From: Ruegeria arenilitoris
GTDB taxonomy: Bacteria > Pseudomonadota > Alphaproteobacteria > Rhodobacterales > Rhodobacteraceae
Assembly: GCF_013030985.1 (NCBI RefSeq)
Contig: NZ_WPYP01000003.1
Location: 248,001-312,000, forward strand
Reading direction: 5' to 3'
DNA length: 64,000 nt
Shown here: positions 17,075 through 24,708 of the stretch, piece by piece
Layout: every line of letters begins with the position of its first letter
Position numbering within the stretch: position 1 is the stretch's first letter
Position numbers and translations under genes: made by a program
The notes under the pieces: model-generated
The model's input: the letters and a program-made list of their open reading frames with translations, nothing else
Told to the model about the DNA's origin: nothing
Database searches by the model: none

Positions 17075-18064
17075 TCATTTATTTAGAAAATTCAGTTCAA
17101 CCTTTGACACACCTCTCGCTTCCGCTGGGGTCTTGCCCGTCCAGCGTTGGAAAGCGCGATAGAATGAGTTTGGCTCTCGGTATGCCAACAAAAACGAGAT
17201 TTCTTCGATGCTTAGATCTTCTTCGTTCAGATAGTGCATTGACAGTTCCAAGCGCGTCGATGCGAGAACCTTTTTGAAAGTTTCGCCTTCTTCACTCAAT
17301 TGGCGCTGCAGGGTGCGTTTGGATATGGCCATCTTTTCGCAGATCGCTTCAATACTTGCTTCTCCTGATGGCAGCATTTCGCGTAAGGCGTTCTTAACCC
17401 TAGATACGAAGACCACTTCCGGCTCCTGTGCTGCCATTCGGTCTCGAAGTTGCTTCTCGAATTCTGGCCAGGTTTCCTCGTTCTCGGTGACCAAGAGTAA
17501 ATCAGCATCTTGCCGATGCAGTGAAATCTGTGCGCCTCTCTCAGGTTCGCATCCTAAGTATGAAATCACTTCATCCCCTGGATGTTCAATGAGTGGTAAT
17601 TCTATGCGCGCCGGAACGATATGCTTGATGGTGTGGCAACGAATGCATTCCAGCAGAAAGATTGCTTCAAACCAGACCATTTGCGGCGGGATTTGAATTT
17701 TTGGGTCTATTGATCCGATTGCGACATGCAGGTAATCACCTTCCTCGGAGACTTGCAGGGTTACTGGTGCCATCAGTGGTTTGAACACTGACAAGCGGTG
17801 AAGGCCGGTCCGAACATCAGGCGAACAAGAAAACGCAAACATCGCAGGTGTAAAATGCGCGTGTGCAAAGAGTTTGCCCAAAGCGAGCGATAAATCGGGG
17901 CGACCGGCTTCAGCTTCAACAGCTCGCCAAAGATCGAACACTTGCGAAGGCGTCAACTCGACACGCTCGGCGCGTGTGAAATCTGCTGTGAGCCGGGCTC
18001 GGCGCGCGATCCGCTCGGGTGAAATATTTAGTAATTTGGCCACCTGCGCGATGTATTTGGCCAT
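17075..18064 (-). CDS. AraC family transcriptional regulator
   Basis: This 329-residue regulator has an N-terminal ligand-sensing part of the OruR/ArgR-like 'arabinose-binding-like' type (residues 1-190) and a C-terminal AraC DNA-binding domain. The latter shows the first helix-turn-helix with EAICEKMAISKRTLQRQLSE and the second with YREPNSFYRAFQRWTGKTPA near the end. It is the first gene of a same-strand series: regulator, Kef antiporter, aldehyde dehydrogenase, SDR. It may therefore activate its own operon in response to an organic inducer. The start at 18064 fits the family N-terminus. Target sites were not identified. Confidence 0.93.
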   Translation of the reverse strand: MAKYIAQVAKLLNISPERIARRARLTADFTRAERVELTPSQVFDLWRAVEAEAGRPDLSLALGKLFAHAHFTPAMFAFSCSPDVRTGLHRLSVFKPLMAPVTLQVSEEGDYLHVAIGSIDPKIQIPPQMVWFEAIFLLECIRCHTIKHIVPARIELPLIEHPGDEVISYLGCEPERGAQISLHRQDADLLLVTENEETWPEFEKQLRDRMAAQEPEVVFVSRVKNALREMLPSGEASIEAICEKMAISKRTLQRQLSEEGETFKKVLASTRLELSMHYLNEEDLSIEEISFLLAYREPNSFYRAFQRWTGKTPAEARGVSKVELNFLNK

Positions 18065-18739
18065 GGGGTAACGGCGGTTTGGCGTTTTAGCCTCCTATAA
18101 CAAGGTTTTGGGTCGCCCCTTAGTGTACGCGTCACTTCAAGTGGACCATAGGCCTAAAGATAATTGGCACGTTCAGATGGTATTTTGGCGCAATATGATA
18201 GTCTGGTCGGTTGATTGCCCATGGGAATTGACCCGGTAGCCCAATAAATTGTCACTAAGGATTGTCCCATGCGTGCGCACGGCCCTGACGTTTTGGGTTA
18301 TGGAGATATGGAGTGTTCGACATCGGGCTTTTGGAGTGTCATAGGACGCTTGGCATTGCGCGCACGATGCGTCCGGTTCCTTACAACATTGAGCAACGCC
18401 TAACGAACCACGGCTTCAAATATAGTAAAACCTTAGTCGCGCTCGCCGGACACACTGTTGTCGATGGTCGGACTGGTCACCGGATAAAACCTAAACTCCG
18501 CCAGTGAAAATGCGAAGAAAGAAGTAGAGACAGTCATGGCGATATGAGGGCAAGGCTCGCGGATATGCGGGCATTGTCTCCATAGCGGTCACTGGCGCAG
18601 CCGCAGCGAAAGCTCACTTTGTCCGCTCAAAGGTCATTGCTCCGACGGAAATGCTGCGCCATCCACGAACGGCGGCTATGGGGAAGCTGCACCGCGGCGA
18701 CGGACTCGGCGATCAAGGTCGGCTTTGGGCCGGGCCCGT
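18065..18739. other. Gene-free spacer with a degenerate dispersed repeat
   Basis: No gene is supported in these 675 bases; the one frame of 64 codons at 18313 has no ribosome-binding site or recognisable character. The right end (18664-18740) carries an intergenic repeat copy with GAACGGCGGCTATGGGGAAG and GGTCGGCTTTGGGCCGG, matching the copy near 12183-12263. The left end should hold the promoter of the AraC regulator. Confidence 0.5.
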
Positions 18740-19303
18740 CTAAACGCTGCCGGTGACTTTCAACGCCGACATTCGCAAAGCGGATAACAATTCGATCAAG
18801 TGTTTTTTGCTCTTTGCGCTGTACTTGGCCGCCGTTGAAGAACGCTGAATGAAGTCCGCGTACTGTTCGACTGTCAGATCGCAGTTTTCAATCGCACCCG
18901 AATACGGCTCCAGGATGCGTGCGATGATCTCGGTGTTTCGTTTTGCGCCGGCCTCCAGCTCTTTCTGGCTTGTCGAGGTTACGCCAGCGATGATGTCCTC
19001 GGCGTTGGGTGAAGACTGCAAGAAGTCATAATGCTCAATGACAGCGTATTTGAAGACAACATCCAGCTGCGCACCAAGGCCGTCAGCTTTTTCAAGACCG
19101 GCTTCGATATCCAGAACGACGCTGTCTGCCAGCGACCGGATTGTGGCCCGCAGCACCTCATCCTTGTTCGCGAATGCCTTGTAGAGTGTTTGCCGCGAAA
19201 TCCCCGCTTCTTGGGCGATGTCGTTCATGCCCGTTCGCTTCACGCCGTAGCGAAGAAAAAGCCGTTTCGCGGCTTCGAGGATGTAGTCGTAGCGATCTTC
19301 CAT
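18740..19303 (-). CDS. TetR family transcriptional repressor
   Basis: The 187-residue protein has a TetR-type N-terminal helix-turn-helix: ILEAAKRLFLRYGVKRTGMN, then IAQEAGISRQTLYKAFANKD (residues 8-50). The C-terminal ligand domain is helical and without recognisable family marks. It is divergent from an SDR operon at 19382-21892, and a perfect palindrome lies between the two start codons. It most likely represses that operon and itself until a small ligand, perhaps the operon's substrate, binds. This regulatory role is inferred from layout and operator symmetry. Confidence 0.93.
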   Translation of the reverse strand: MEDRYDYILEAAKRLFLRYGVKRTGMNDIAQEAGISRQTLYKAFANKDEVLRATIRSLADSVVLDIEAGLEKADGLGAQLDVVFKYAVIEHYDFLQSSPNAEDIIAGVTSTSQKELEAGAKRNTEIIARILEPYSGAIENCDLTVEQYADFIQRSSTAAKYSAKSKKHLIELLSALRMSALKVTGSV

Positions 19304-19311
19304 GATTTACA

Positions 19312-19346
19312 TATTGACAAATAGGCGACTTGTGTCAATATTGACA
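19312..19346. promoter_or_regulatory. Palindromic operator between tetR-type gene and SDR operon
   Basis: TGTCAATATTGACA at 19333-19346 is a perfect 14-base palindrome. A further half-site TATTGACA lies at 19312-19319, in inverted orientation to TGTCAATA at 19333-19340, and ATGTCAA recurs close to the SDR start. The cluster sits exactly in the divergent gap, so it is the best candidate operator for the TetR protein. TTGACA within it may double as a -35 element. Confidence 0.75.
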
Positions 19347-19381
19347 ATCACCCACGATATGTCAACTTGTCAGGATGTAGA

Positions 19382-20263
19382 ATGTCTAAACAAACTGAAA
19401 AAGTCGCGATCGTCACCGGTGCAAACAATGGCATCGGATTTGAAACAACGGTCGGTATCGCCGAAGCAGGTTTCCACGTCGTCATGGCGTGCCGCAGCCT
19501 TGAAAAGGCCGAAACGGCCAAAGCAAGCATTCTCGCGCGGATTCCTTCCGCATCACTCGACATCCTCGTGTTGGACTTGAGCGATTTAACTTCGGTTCGC
19601 GCGTTCGCTGAGGCTTTCCGCAACCGGTACTCCACGCTGGATGTGCTGATAAACAACGCGGGTATCCTGCTGTACTCCGCTCAAACGAATGCAGATGGTG
19701 TAGAACTGCAGTTTGCAACCAACCACCTGGGGCACTTTCTGCTGACCGCACTTCTGATCGACATGTTCCCGGACGACCCCGCATCGCGGATCGTCTCGCT
19801 CTCCAGTATCGCCCACAAGAATGCGAACATTCACTTTGACGATCTGACATGCGACCAGGACGGTGGTGTCGCGTACGGTCAATCAAAGCTCGCCTGCCTT
19901 CTGTTCGGCGACGAACTGGACCGTCAACTCAAGGCTTCGGGCAAGTTGCTGAAGTCGCTGACGGTGCATCCGGGTGGATCAGACTCCGGTCTATTCCAAG
20001 ATTTGGACGAAGCAACGCACGCTAATATGAAGGCACAAGTCGAACAACTGCTGCACTCCAATGAAGACGCTGCGAAGCCATCTCTGTTCGCCGCTTTGTC
20101 TGATCAGGTCAAAGGCGGCGAATACTACGGTCCTACAGGCCCCGAAGAGATGAGCGGCAAGACCGGCGTCGCGATCCGCAATCCGATTTGCGACGACCAC
20201 GATTTGGCCAAGCGTCTGTGGCGTCTCTCGGAGGAGATGGCCGATCAGAAATTTACAATCTGA
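19382..20263 (+). CDS. SDR family oxidoreductase (retinol-dehydrogenase-like)
   Basis: This 293-residue short-chain dehydrogenase has TGANNGIG (residues 12-19), NNAG (91-94), Ser141-142 and the catalytic pair Tyr165/Lys169 in YGQSKLA. The wording (FATNHLGHFLLT, then HPGG) resembles the retinol dehydrogenase/WWOX-like branch acting on lipophilic alcohols or ketones. The ATG at 19382 is chosen because AGGA lies six bases upstream; an ATG five codons earlier has no such site. It is the first gene of a four-gene operon under probable TetR control, followed by a small membrane protein, an SRPBCC protein and an NAD-binding protein. Confidence 0.93.
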   Translation: MSKQTEKVAIVTGANNGIGFETTVGIAEAGFHVVMACRSLEKAETAKASILARIPSASLDILVLDLSDLTSVRAFAEAFRNRYSTLDVLINNAGILLYSAQTNADGVELQFATNHLGHFLLTALLIDMFPDDPASRIVSLSSIAHKNANIHFDDLTCDQDGGVAYGQSKLACLLFGDELDRQLKASGKLLKSLTVHPGGSDSGLFQDLDEATHANMKAQVEQLLHSNEDAAKPSLFAALSDQVKGGEYYGPTGPEEMSGKTGVAIRNPICDDHDLAKRLWRLSEEMADQKFTI

Positions 20264-20283
20264 GGGACAGGGATGGACACGTC

Positions 20284-20727
20284 ATGGATCGTTTCTCGCA
20301 AGGGTTCGAGTATCTGATTGTGCTCGCCTCAGCTATCATGCTGGGCTGGGGGCTTCTTGGGTTTCTTGAATACTTCACTGGGTTGGCCCCACTCATGCGA
20401 TTGCAAAACGCGGCCTTTCCGTTGGGTATGCAAACTCTCCATTGGACACTGATCACCGCATCGGGTGCCACGTTTCTGGCCGGATACGTCCTGCGCTGTA
20501 GCTTCACTCCGATTGCCATGTTGGTGATGTTCACCGCACTTGCCACAATGTGCGCTGTGCAAACCTTCGACATGTTGGAAAATCCGGATCGCTACCGGAA
20601 CTTTGTCCAAGAATGCGTCAACTACATCATCATCTCGATCTACCTTTTCCGATCCAAGCGCATGCGGGATCGTTTCGGACGGATCACAATTCAGGGCAGT
20701 GATCGCGTGTCGCCGCTGAGCGCCTGA
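20284..20727 (+). CDS. Small integral membrane protein, unknown function
   Basis: From the ATG at 20284 this 147-residue protein has about four hydrophobic helices: YLIVLASAIMLGWGLLGFL, a second around ALHWTLITASGATFLAGYV-like residues 55-75, a third around IAMLVMFTALATMCAV, and a short one near VNYIIISIYLF. The tail is basic (RSKRMRDRFGR), which would face the cytoplasm. I do not recognise a family. It starts 20 bases after the SDR stop and ends 21 bases before the SRPBCC gene, so it belongs to the same operon. A role in the same lipophilic-substrate pathway is only inferred. Confidence 0.75.
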   Translation: MDRFSQGFEYLIVLASAIMLGWGLLGFLEYFTGLAPLMRLQNAAFPLGMQTLHWTLITASGATFLAGYVLRCSFTPIAMLVMFTALATMCAVQTFDMLENPDRYRNFVQECVNYIIISIYLFRSKRMRDRFGRITIQGSDRVSPLSA

Positions 20728-20748
20728 GACCGCAACGGAAGGACAGTC

Positions 20749-21228
20749 ATGGAAACCGCATCATCGGAAAAAGTGAACCTCTCACATCACAAAATCCACA
20801 CAGACATTTTGATCGATGCGCCGGCGGACTTGGTCTGGTCGGTTCTGACCGACACGGCAAACTACAAGGACTGGGCAGAGTTCCTTGTGGGTATCCAAGG
20901 AGAGATTAAGGATGGATCGACGATCACGGTCGACTTTCAGCTGGATTCATCAAAGGAGAAGCTAACCACCCTGGAACACACGATCACGGTCGTGGACGGG
21001 GCAGAGTTCTTCTGGGCCGAGAAAGGACCGGGCGGCATTCGCGACAATCATCACTTTTGTGTCGAGCCACTGGAGGGTGGTAAAACCCGCTTCGTACAAT
21101 CCGATGAAATCCTGGGGGGCATTACCTTCCTGATGGGCGGGCGTTTGGTAAAGATGTATGTGGAAGGTTACCAAGCTTTCAATCGCGGCTTGAAAGCCGA
21201 GGCAGAGCGCCGTGCCCAATCCGCCTGA
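20749..21228 (+). CDS. SRPBCC (START-like) domain protein
   Basis: The 159-residue protein reads as a polyketide-cyclase/START-like ligand-binding domain: it opens with IDAPADLVWSVLTDTANYKDW, the classic N-terminal strand-helix of SRPBCC proteins. It continues with alternating strands and ends in a long amphipathic helix (FNRGLKAEAERRAQ). Such domains bind hydrophobic ligands in a deep cavity. The pattern FVQSDEILGG is common in members that modify or carry small lipophilic molecules. Its stop overlaps the next gene by 17 bases, so the two are translationally coupled. The operon suggests metabolism of a hydrophobic compound sensed by the TetR protein. Confidence 0.87.
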   Translation: METASSEKVNLSHHKIHTDILIDAPADLVWSVLTDTANYKDWAEFLVGIQGEIKDGSTITVDFQLDSSKEKLTTLEHTITVVDGAEFFWAEKGPGGIRDNHHFCVEPLEGGKTRFVQSDEILGGITFLMGGRLVKMYVEGYQAFNRGLKAEAERRAQSA

Positions 21229-21892
21229 CAAGACAACCCGACCACTTGGACGCGTTCTGCTGACCGGTGCGACGGGGATGGTGGGTTCATCGGTACTCAG
21301 GGTATTGCTAAACGAAAAAACTGTGCGCGAAGTCGTGTCACTTGGGCGCAGGCTGTCCGGTATAGATCATCCTAAGCTGACCGATGTGAGGTTCGAAGCA
21401 TTCGGCGAAACCCAATCCATCGAGCCTTATCTCAATGGTATCAACACAGTCTTCCATTGCCTTGCCACCTATTCCGCGCGAGTGAGTCGAGCAGAATACG
21501 AGGAAATCACAGTCGATTGGATGTGCGCTTTGCTGGCGGCTTGCGAGAGGTCTGCGCCCGGTGTGACGTTCTGCTTGTTTTCCGCTCAAGGCGCTCGGTC
21601 AGATGGCGGCGGCATGTCCTTTGCATTGAAGATTAAGGGCGAAGCGGAGAGCAAACTGTTTGCATCTGACCTCGAACGGAAATTCGCCTTTCGTCCAGGC
21701 TATATTGCGCCGTCGGGGCCGAGGAGCACGTGGAAGATGGCCGACCACCTCTTTAAACCGCTCCAAAGGCTGATGCCGTCCATCGGTGTAACTTCCGATG
21801 AATTAGCTCATGCCATGCTTTATACTGCGATACACGATCGTCGTTGTACCGCTGTCCTCGAAAACGGTGAGATGCGTACGTTGTTCGCATGA
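21212..21892 (+). CDS. NAD(P)-binding protein of the atypical SDR/epimerase type
   Basis: The 226-residue protein starts at GTG 21212 inside the SRPBCC gene. It has the Rossmann motif TGATGMVGSSVLR near residue 15 and resembles short NAD(H)-binding proteins of the YbjT/HTATIP2-like class. These lack the Tyr-x-x-x-Lys pair and often act as redox sensors or reductases. No YxxxK is seen at the usual place. The C-terminal part (FKPLQRLMPSIGVTSDELAH to VLENGEMRTL) recurs as a broken copy at 55181-55408, with similarity running past the stop codon, so a segment of this locus was duplicated. Last gene of the TetR-linked operon. Confidence 0.85.
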   Translation: MPNPPDKTTRPLGRVLLTGATGMVGSSVLRVLLNEKTVREVVSLGRRLSGIDHPKLTDVRFEAFGETQSIEPYLNGINTVFHCLATYSARVSRAEYEEITVDWMCALLAACERSAPGVTFCLFSAQGARSDGGGMSFALKIKGEAESKLFASDLERKFAFRPGYIAPSGPRSTWKMADHLFKPLQRLMPSIGVTSDELAHAMLYTAIHDRRCTAVLENGEMRTLFA

Positions 21893-22106
21893 GGCTGCGG
21901 CTGGGCCTGAGTATAATCTACTCTTTGCTGCGCCTCGAGCTGTTCAGATTTCAACAGGCGTCTTTCAATGTCCGCTTCTGGGAAGCCGCAATGCAGCATT
22001 CAACTTTCGCAGGGACGGCGGCTAAGGGCCGTTGGGTATTTCGTGGAAAACAGCGCAGTGGCTTATGCTGCGCCTGCTCCAAGGTCAGCGCTGAGTGCCA
22101 AGGCGG

Positions 22107-22382
22107 TCAGGTATTTTCAGCGGAGCGCGCCGTAAGCCAAGTCATGACATTAACGACCGACTCATTGTTTTTGGCAGTTCGCGGCATGAGGACATAGAAG
22201 TCATTACCACCCGCGTCCCAAGCTTTACCAACCTGGATCAAACGTCCGGCTTCAAGATCATGAGTCACTAAAAACCGGCTTACCCAGGCCACACCTTGCC
22301 CGGCGATGGCCGCATCGACTGCAAGAGACGTTTGGCTGTATGCGAACGGCCCCAAACGATCCCCAACATCGCAGTTATGCAC
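22107..22382 (-). pseudogene. C-terminal remnant of a LysR-type regulator (GcvA-like)
   Basis: The frame encodes only the last 90 or so residues of a LysR effector domain: LGPFAYSQTSLAVDAAIAGQ, then GVAWVSRFLVTHDLEAGRL, typical of the GcvA branch. The helix-turn-helix and first effector subdomain are missing. Upstream on the minus strand the frame soon meets a stop, and the DNA turns visibly AT-rich near 22385. This looks like a gene broken at the edge of an inserted or rearranged segment. The GTG at 22382 is just the first available start, not a real one. Confidence 0.75.
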
Positions 22383-22420
22383 AACTTGTCCACACGCACG
22401 TAACGCAATCTAACAACAAT

Positions 22421-22489
22421 TTACTACCACATGTTGCTTTTTGCTACCACTTAATACCATATATTGCGCCTTTTGACGCCATTTCTTGC
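22421..22489. repeat. Short imperfect tandem repeats in AT-rich DNA
   Basis: TTACTACCACATGTTGC (22421-22437) and TTAATACCATATATTGC (22451-22467) are 30 bases apart and share 13 of 17 bases. A looser third unit, TTTGACGCCATTTCTTGC, is at 22472-22489. The pattern resembles iteron-like or regulator-binding repeats but is short and may be chance. Confidence 0.35.
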
Positions 22490-22620
22490 TACGTGCATAC
22501 ATCAACTGTATTGCTGCGCGTTTTCCGACACGCTAGTTTGAGCACCTAGGACATGGCACCGATTCGCGGGGTCACACTGACAGCGGTGAAAGCTGGGCAT
22601 ACAGGCAAAAGGATGAAGTA

Positions 22621-22698
22621 ATGTCCCCTTTGGGTAACGCACTTCTCAACGCACTTTATTGGGTAGGTACAGTTGTTTACCTAGTGCTTAAAAAGTAA
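22621..22698 (+). CDS. 25-residue hydrophobic peptide, unknown function
   Basis: A very small frame encodes MSPLGNALLNALYWVGTVVY followed by LVLKK and TAA. It has a strong ribosome-binding site, AAGGA at 22609-22613, seven bases before the ATG. The peptide is one predicted transmembrane helix with a dilysine tail. A perfect nine-base-pair hairpin begins three bases after the stop. Small single-helix peptides with a strong ribosome site can be type I toxins or regulators of membrane complexes; I cannot tell which. It lies in the AT-rich patch between a broken LysR gene and an IS66 scrap, so it may have arrived with foreign DNA. Confidence 0.55.
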   Translation: MSPLGNALLNALYWVGTVVYLVLKK

Positions 22699-22700
22699 GA

Positions 22701-22722
22701 CGACTGACTAAGAAGTCAGTCG
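22701..22722 (+). terminator. Perfect hairpin just after the 25-codon ORF
   Basis: CGACTGACT (22701-22709) pairs fully with AGTCAGTCG (22714-22722) around a four-base AAGA loop. It begins three bases after the small ORF's stop. No T-run follows, so it may be a mRNA-stabilising or weak termination element. Confidence 0.5.
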
Positions 22723-22820
22723 CCTAAACAATAGGGGATCAGCGAAAGAAAACTTGGACGTTAGCTCGCTGGTCCTCAACTCTTCTTAGCAACAATGTTG
22801 CAAATTGCAAAACCGAAATT

Positions 22821-22853
22821 CCACTTTTAAGTGGAACATTCAACTAAAAGTGG
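22821..22853. other. Overlapping alternative hairpins
   Basis: CCACTTTTA (22821-22829) pairs perfectly with TAAAAGTGG (22845-22853) across 15 bases. The same left arm, as TTCCACTT, can instead pair with AAGTGGAA (22829-22836) in a tighter loop. The two folds are mutually exclusive. It lies about 100 bases upstream of the membrane-protein gene at 22949. Confidence 0.4.
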
Positions 22854-22948
22854 AAACTTAGAAAGCCACTTACTGCACCACAAAATCCGAACCTGCTAAG
22901 CCTCCAAACAATGGATTTTGTAGGCGAACAAGTGGAACGTGAACTCGA

Positions 22949-23314
22949 ATGGAAGACAAAAAGTTTGTAAGTATTTTCTCACACCTAAACGTGTCTGTTG
23001 TTAGCCTAGTCGCTGGTCTCGTAGTTGCTTACTTCGGTGGTGTTTATGTCCTACTAACTTCGCACCCAGACGCCTTTTTAGCATTTCATAGTACGTTGAC
23101 TTGGGCGCTCAGCATTCTTGGTATGCTTGCTATGTTCGTGTTTTTGCAGTTCTCTTTTATGACTTACGTGGACTTCGCAAAGAACGTAGACAGCGTGCGG
23201 TTGAACATAGACATGTTGTTCAGGTCGTTCGAATTTCTGATAGTTGTTTGTGTCGCAGGTGCTGTGTTTTGGGGCATTCCCGCATTCTTAAGTAGCTTGC
23301 TAGTGCAGTCCTAA
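22949..23314 (+). CDS. Small membrane protein in AT-rich patch, unknown function
   Basis: The 121-residue frame has three clear hydrophobic helices: VVSLVAGLVVAYFGGVYVLL (about residues 16-35), WALSILGMLAMFVFLQFSFM (about 52-71) and FLIVVCVAGAVFWGIPAFL (about 95-115). Codon usage is visibly more AT-rich than in the surrounding gene clusters. There is no good ribosome-binding site before the ATG, which lowers confidence. No family is recognised. It lies downstream of the 25-residue ORF and the double hairpin, and upstream of an IS66 remnant, which suggests an acquired segment. Confidence 0.5.
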   Translation: MEDKKFVSIFSHLNVSVVSLVAGLVVAYFGGVYVLLTSHPDAFLAFHSTLTWALSILGMLAMFVFLQFSFMTYVDFAKNVDSVRLNIDMLFRSFEFLIVVCVAGAVFWGIPAFLSSLLVQS

Positions 23315-23694
23315 ACCTAAGTCGTAAGACATATGGATGTGTGCAGCTTTCCAGCCGCTCGGCGCTAGCCTCCGCTCAAAGCCTTTCCGCCCTGTCATAG
23401 TTAGCTGACTACAAGCTAGCTGCTTAGCGTTCTCAATCATAGTTGGTTGAAAAGCTATGATCTCTTTGAAGTCACCACCCGCTAAGAAAACATGTTAGGC
23501 AGACCAGTTAGGGAAGTTCCTTACTTCCATAATCAAGACGCTGTTTTCTAGCGGATAGAAGTGTTAAGCGGCCTGACAAAACGCCCGCTACGATGTGGTC
23601 AAAGCTACTAGAATGATCCGCATAGACTAACGCCGCCTCTATCTGAGGCGTGCCCGTCCGTTGAACCCGCCCTGTTGCGCTTGGGCGGTGCCTG

Positions 23695-23800
23695 TTACGC
23701 TGCTTTGGCAGCGTAGCGCCAGGGGAGAAGCTCGTCGAGGCGTGTGGGCGCGCTGCGTGCGCGAATGGATGCTGCGTCAGCAAAGGCCAAAATTCCAAAG
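23695..23800 (-). pseudogene. C-terminal scrap of an IS66-type transposase
   Basis: On the minus strand a frame ends in ARSAPTRLDELLPWRYAAKA, one more Ala, and TAA at 23697-23695. R-x-D-E-L-L-P-W is the characteristic end of IS66 TnpC transposases. Nothing else of the element remains: no TnpA or TnpB and no inverted repeats. The rest of 23315-24007 holds no supportable gene. Confidence 0.55.
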
Positions 23801-23839
23801 TCGGGTTTGTCCCGACTTCAGACCTTGGCCACTATCGAA

Positions 23840-23945
23840 ATCGAGCGGGTGCAGCGAACGGCGGCTATGCGGGCTGCGACCGCAGAAATTCAGGTGGGTG
23901 GTGAATGTCTCTTATGGGCCGTCCCTTTAGAGCGCGTTCGAGCAG
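23840..23945. repeat. Dispersed intergenic repeat, copy next to cytochrome b561 gene
   Basis: The stretch contains GCAGCGAACGGCGGCTATGC and later TTATGGGCCGTCCCTTT. The first block matches the core of the copies at 25620-25770 and 37815-37950, and the end block matches the common GGGCCGTCC terminus. Confidence 0.5.
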
Positions 23946-24007
23946 TTGCGCTAACATGCTGTGGTCGATCTAAGGTCGGTTGAGAGCCCAAAGTTACCAA
24001 AACTCTT

Positions 24008-24580
24008 TTACGGAGTTGTCTTTGGCTGAACCGTTAGCTCATCAGGGGAATTGCGTTTTCCAAACCACATTCGATTGATCAGATGATCTCCCAAAAAGAA
24101 CTGATGATAGGCCCAACCTGCGAAGTGGAGGCCGATCAAAATGAGCAGAAAGCTAGCAATTGCGCCGTGTGCGATACGCGCAGGGAAGATGTTGAAATCG
24201 GCAGGGAGCGAAGGGCCCGACCCCGAGAAAACAATTGAAAAAAGGTCCGCTGAGATGGCAATGCCAATGCCACTGCCCACCATCGCAAAAACGAGAAAAT
24301 ACAGCCCCAGGTGTGCTATTCTCGCACCGGAATTGAGCATCACGTTGCCGGATTCGGTTTGCTGAGGGCTCTTTGATAAGATGCGCGTTGTCAGGCGAAT
24401 GATCATCAAAGCACCGATAGACAGCCCCCAGATCATATGACCGGTTAGTCCAAACATTTTGTCAGGGTCACTATTCTCCATGTTGGCCAAACCGGGTCCT
24501 CCGACAAGAAGTGCCACAAGAATCATTGCCGCGGTAAGCCAGTGCAGGCCAACGAGAAGTGGATGGTATCGTTTCATCAT
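24008..24580 (-). CDS. Cytochrome b561 family protein
   Basis: The 190-residue protein is a four-helix diheme cytochrome b of the bacterial CybB type. It opens with MMKRYHPLLVGLHWLTAAMI, the two His of the first helix typical for heme ligation, and carries further His in LTGHMIWGLS, FPARIAHGAIA and LIGLHFAGWAYHQFFLGD. CybB proteins pass electrons between quinone and periplasmic or superoxide acceptors in the inner membrane. ATG codons at 24580/24577 are preferred over the upstream TTG at 24589. The gene is divergent from a LysR regulator at 24709, which may control it. The PHQFF-like end motif AYHQFFLGDHLINRMWFG is usual for this family. Confidence 0.92.
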   Translation of the reverse strand: MMKRYHPLLVGLHWLTAAMILVALLVGGPGLANMENSDPDKMFGLTGHMIWGLSIGALMIIRLTTRILSKSPQQTESGNVMLNSGARIAHLGLYFLVFAMVGSGIGIAISADLFSIVFSGSGPSLPADFNIFPARIAHGAIASFLLILIGLHFAGWAYHQFFLGDHLINRMWFGKRNSPDELTVQPKTTP

Positions 24581-24708
24581 ATTACCCAATCTTTTAGGAT
24601 TTCAGCGTGGTGAGGGGGGGGCAACGAAAGCTAAGTTCAGCTCCTTGTATCAAGCTTGAAGATGGTCATATATGAAACAAATAGAACACTGTGTTACGTG
24701 AGAGGAAC

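Noticed and set aside
18313..18507. 64-codon frame in the AraC/TetR spacer
   Set aside because: No ribosome-binding site and no family resemblance.
23508..23798. 96-codon minus-strand frame over the IS66 scrap
   Set aside because: It is in a different frame from the recognisable transposase end; likely chance.
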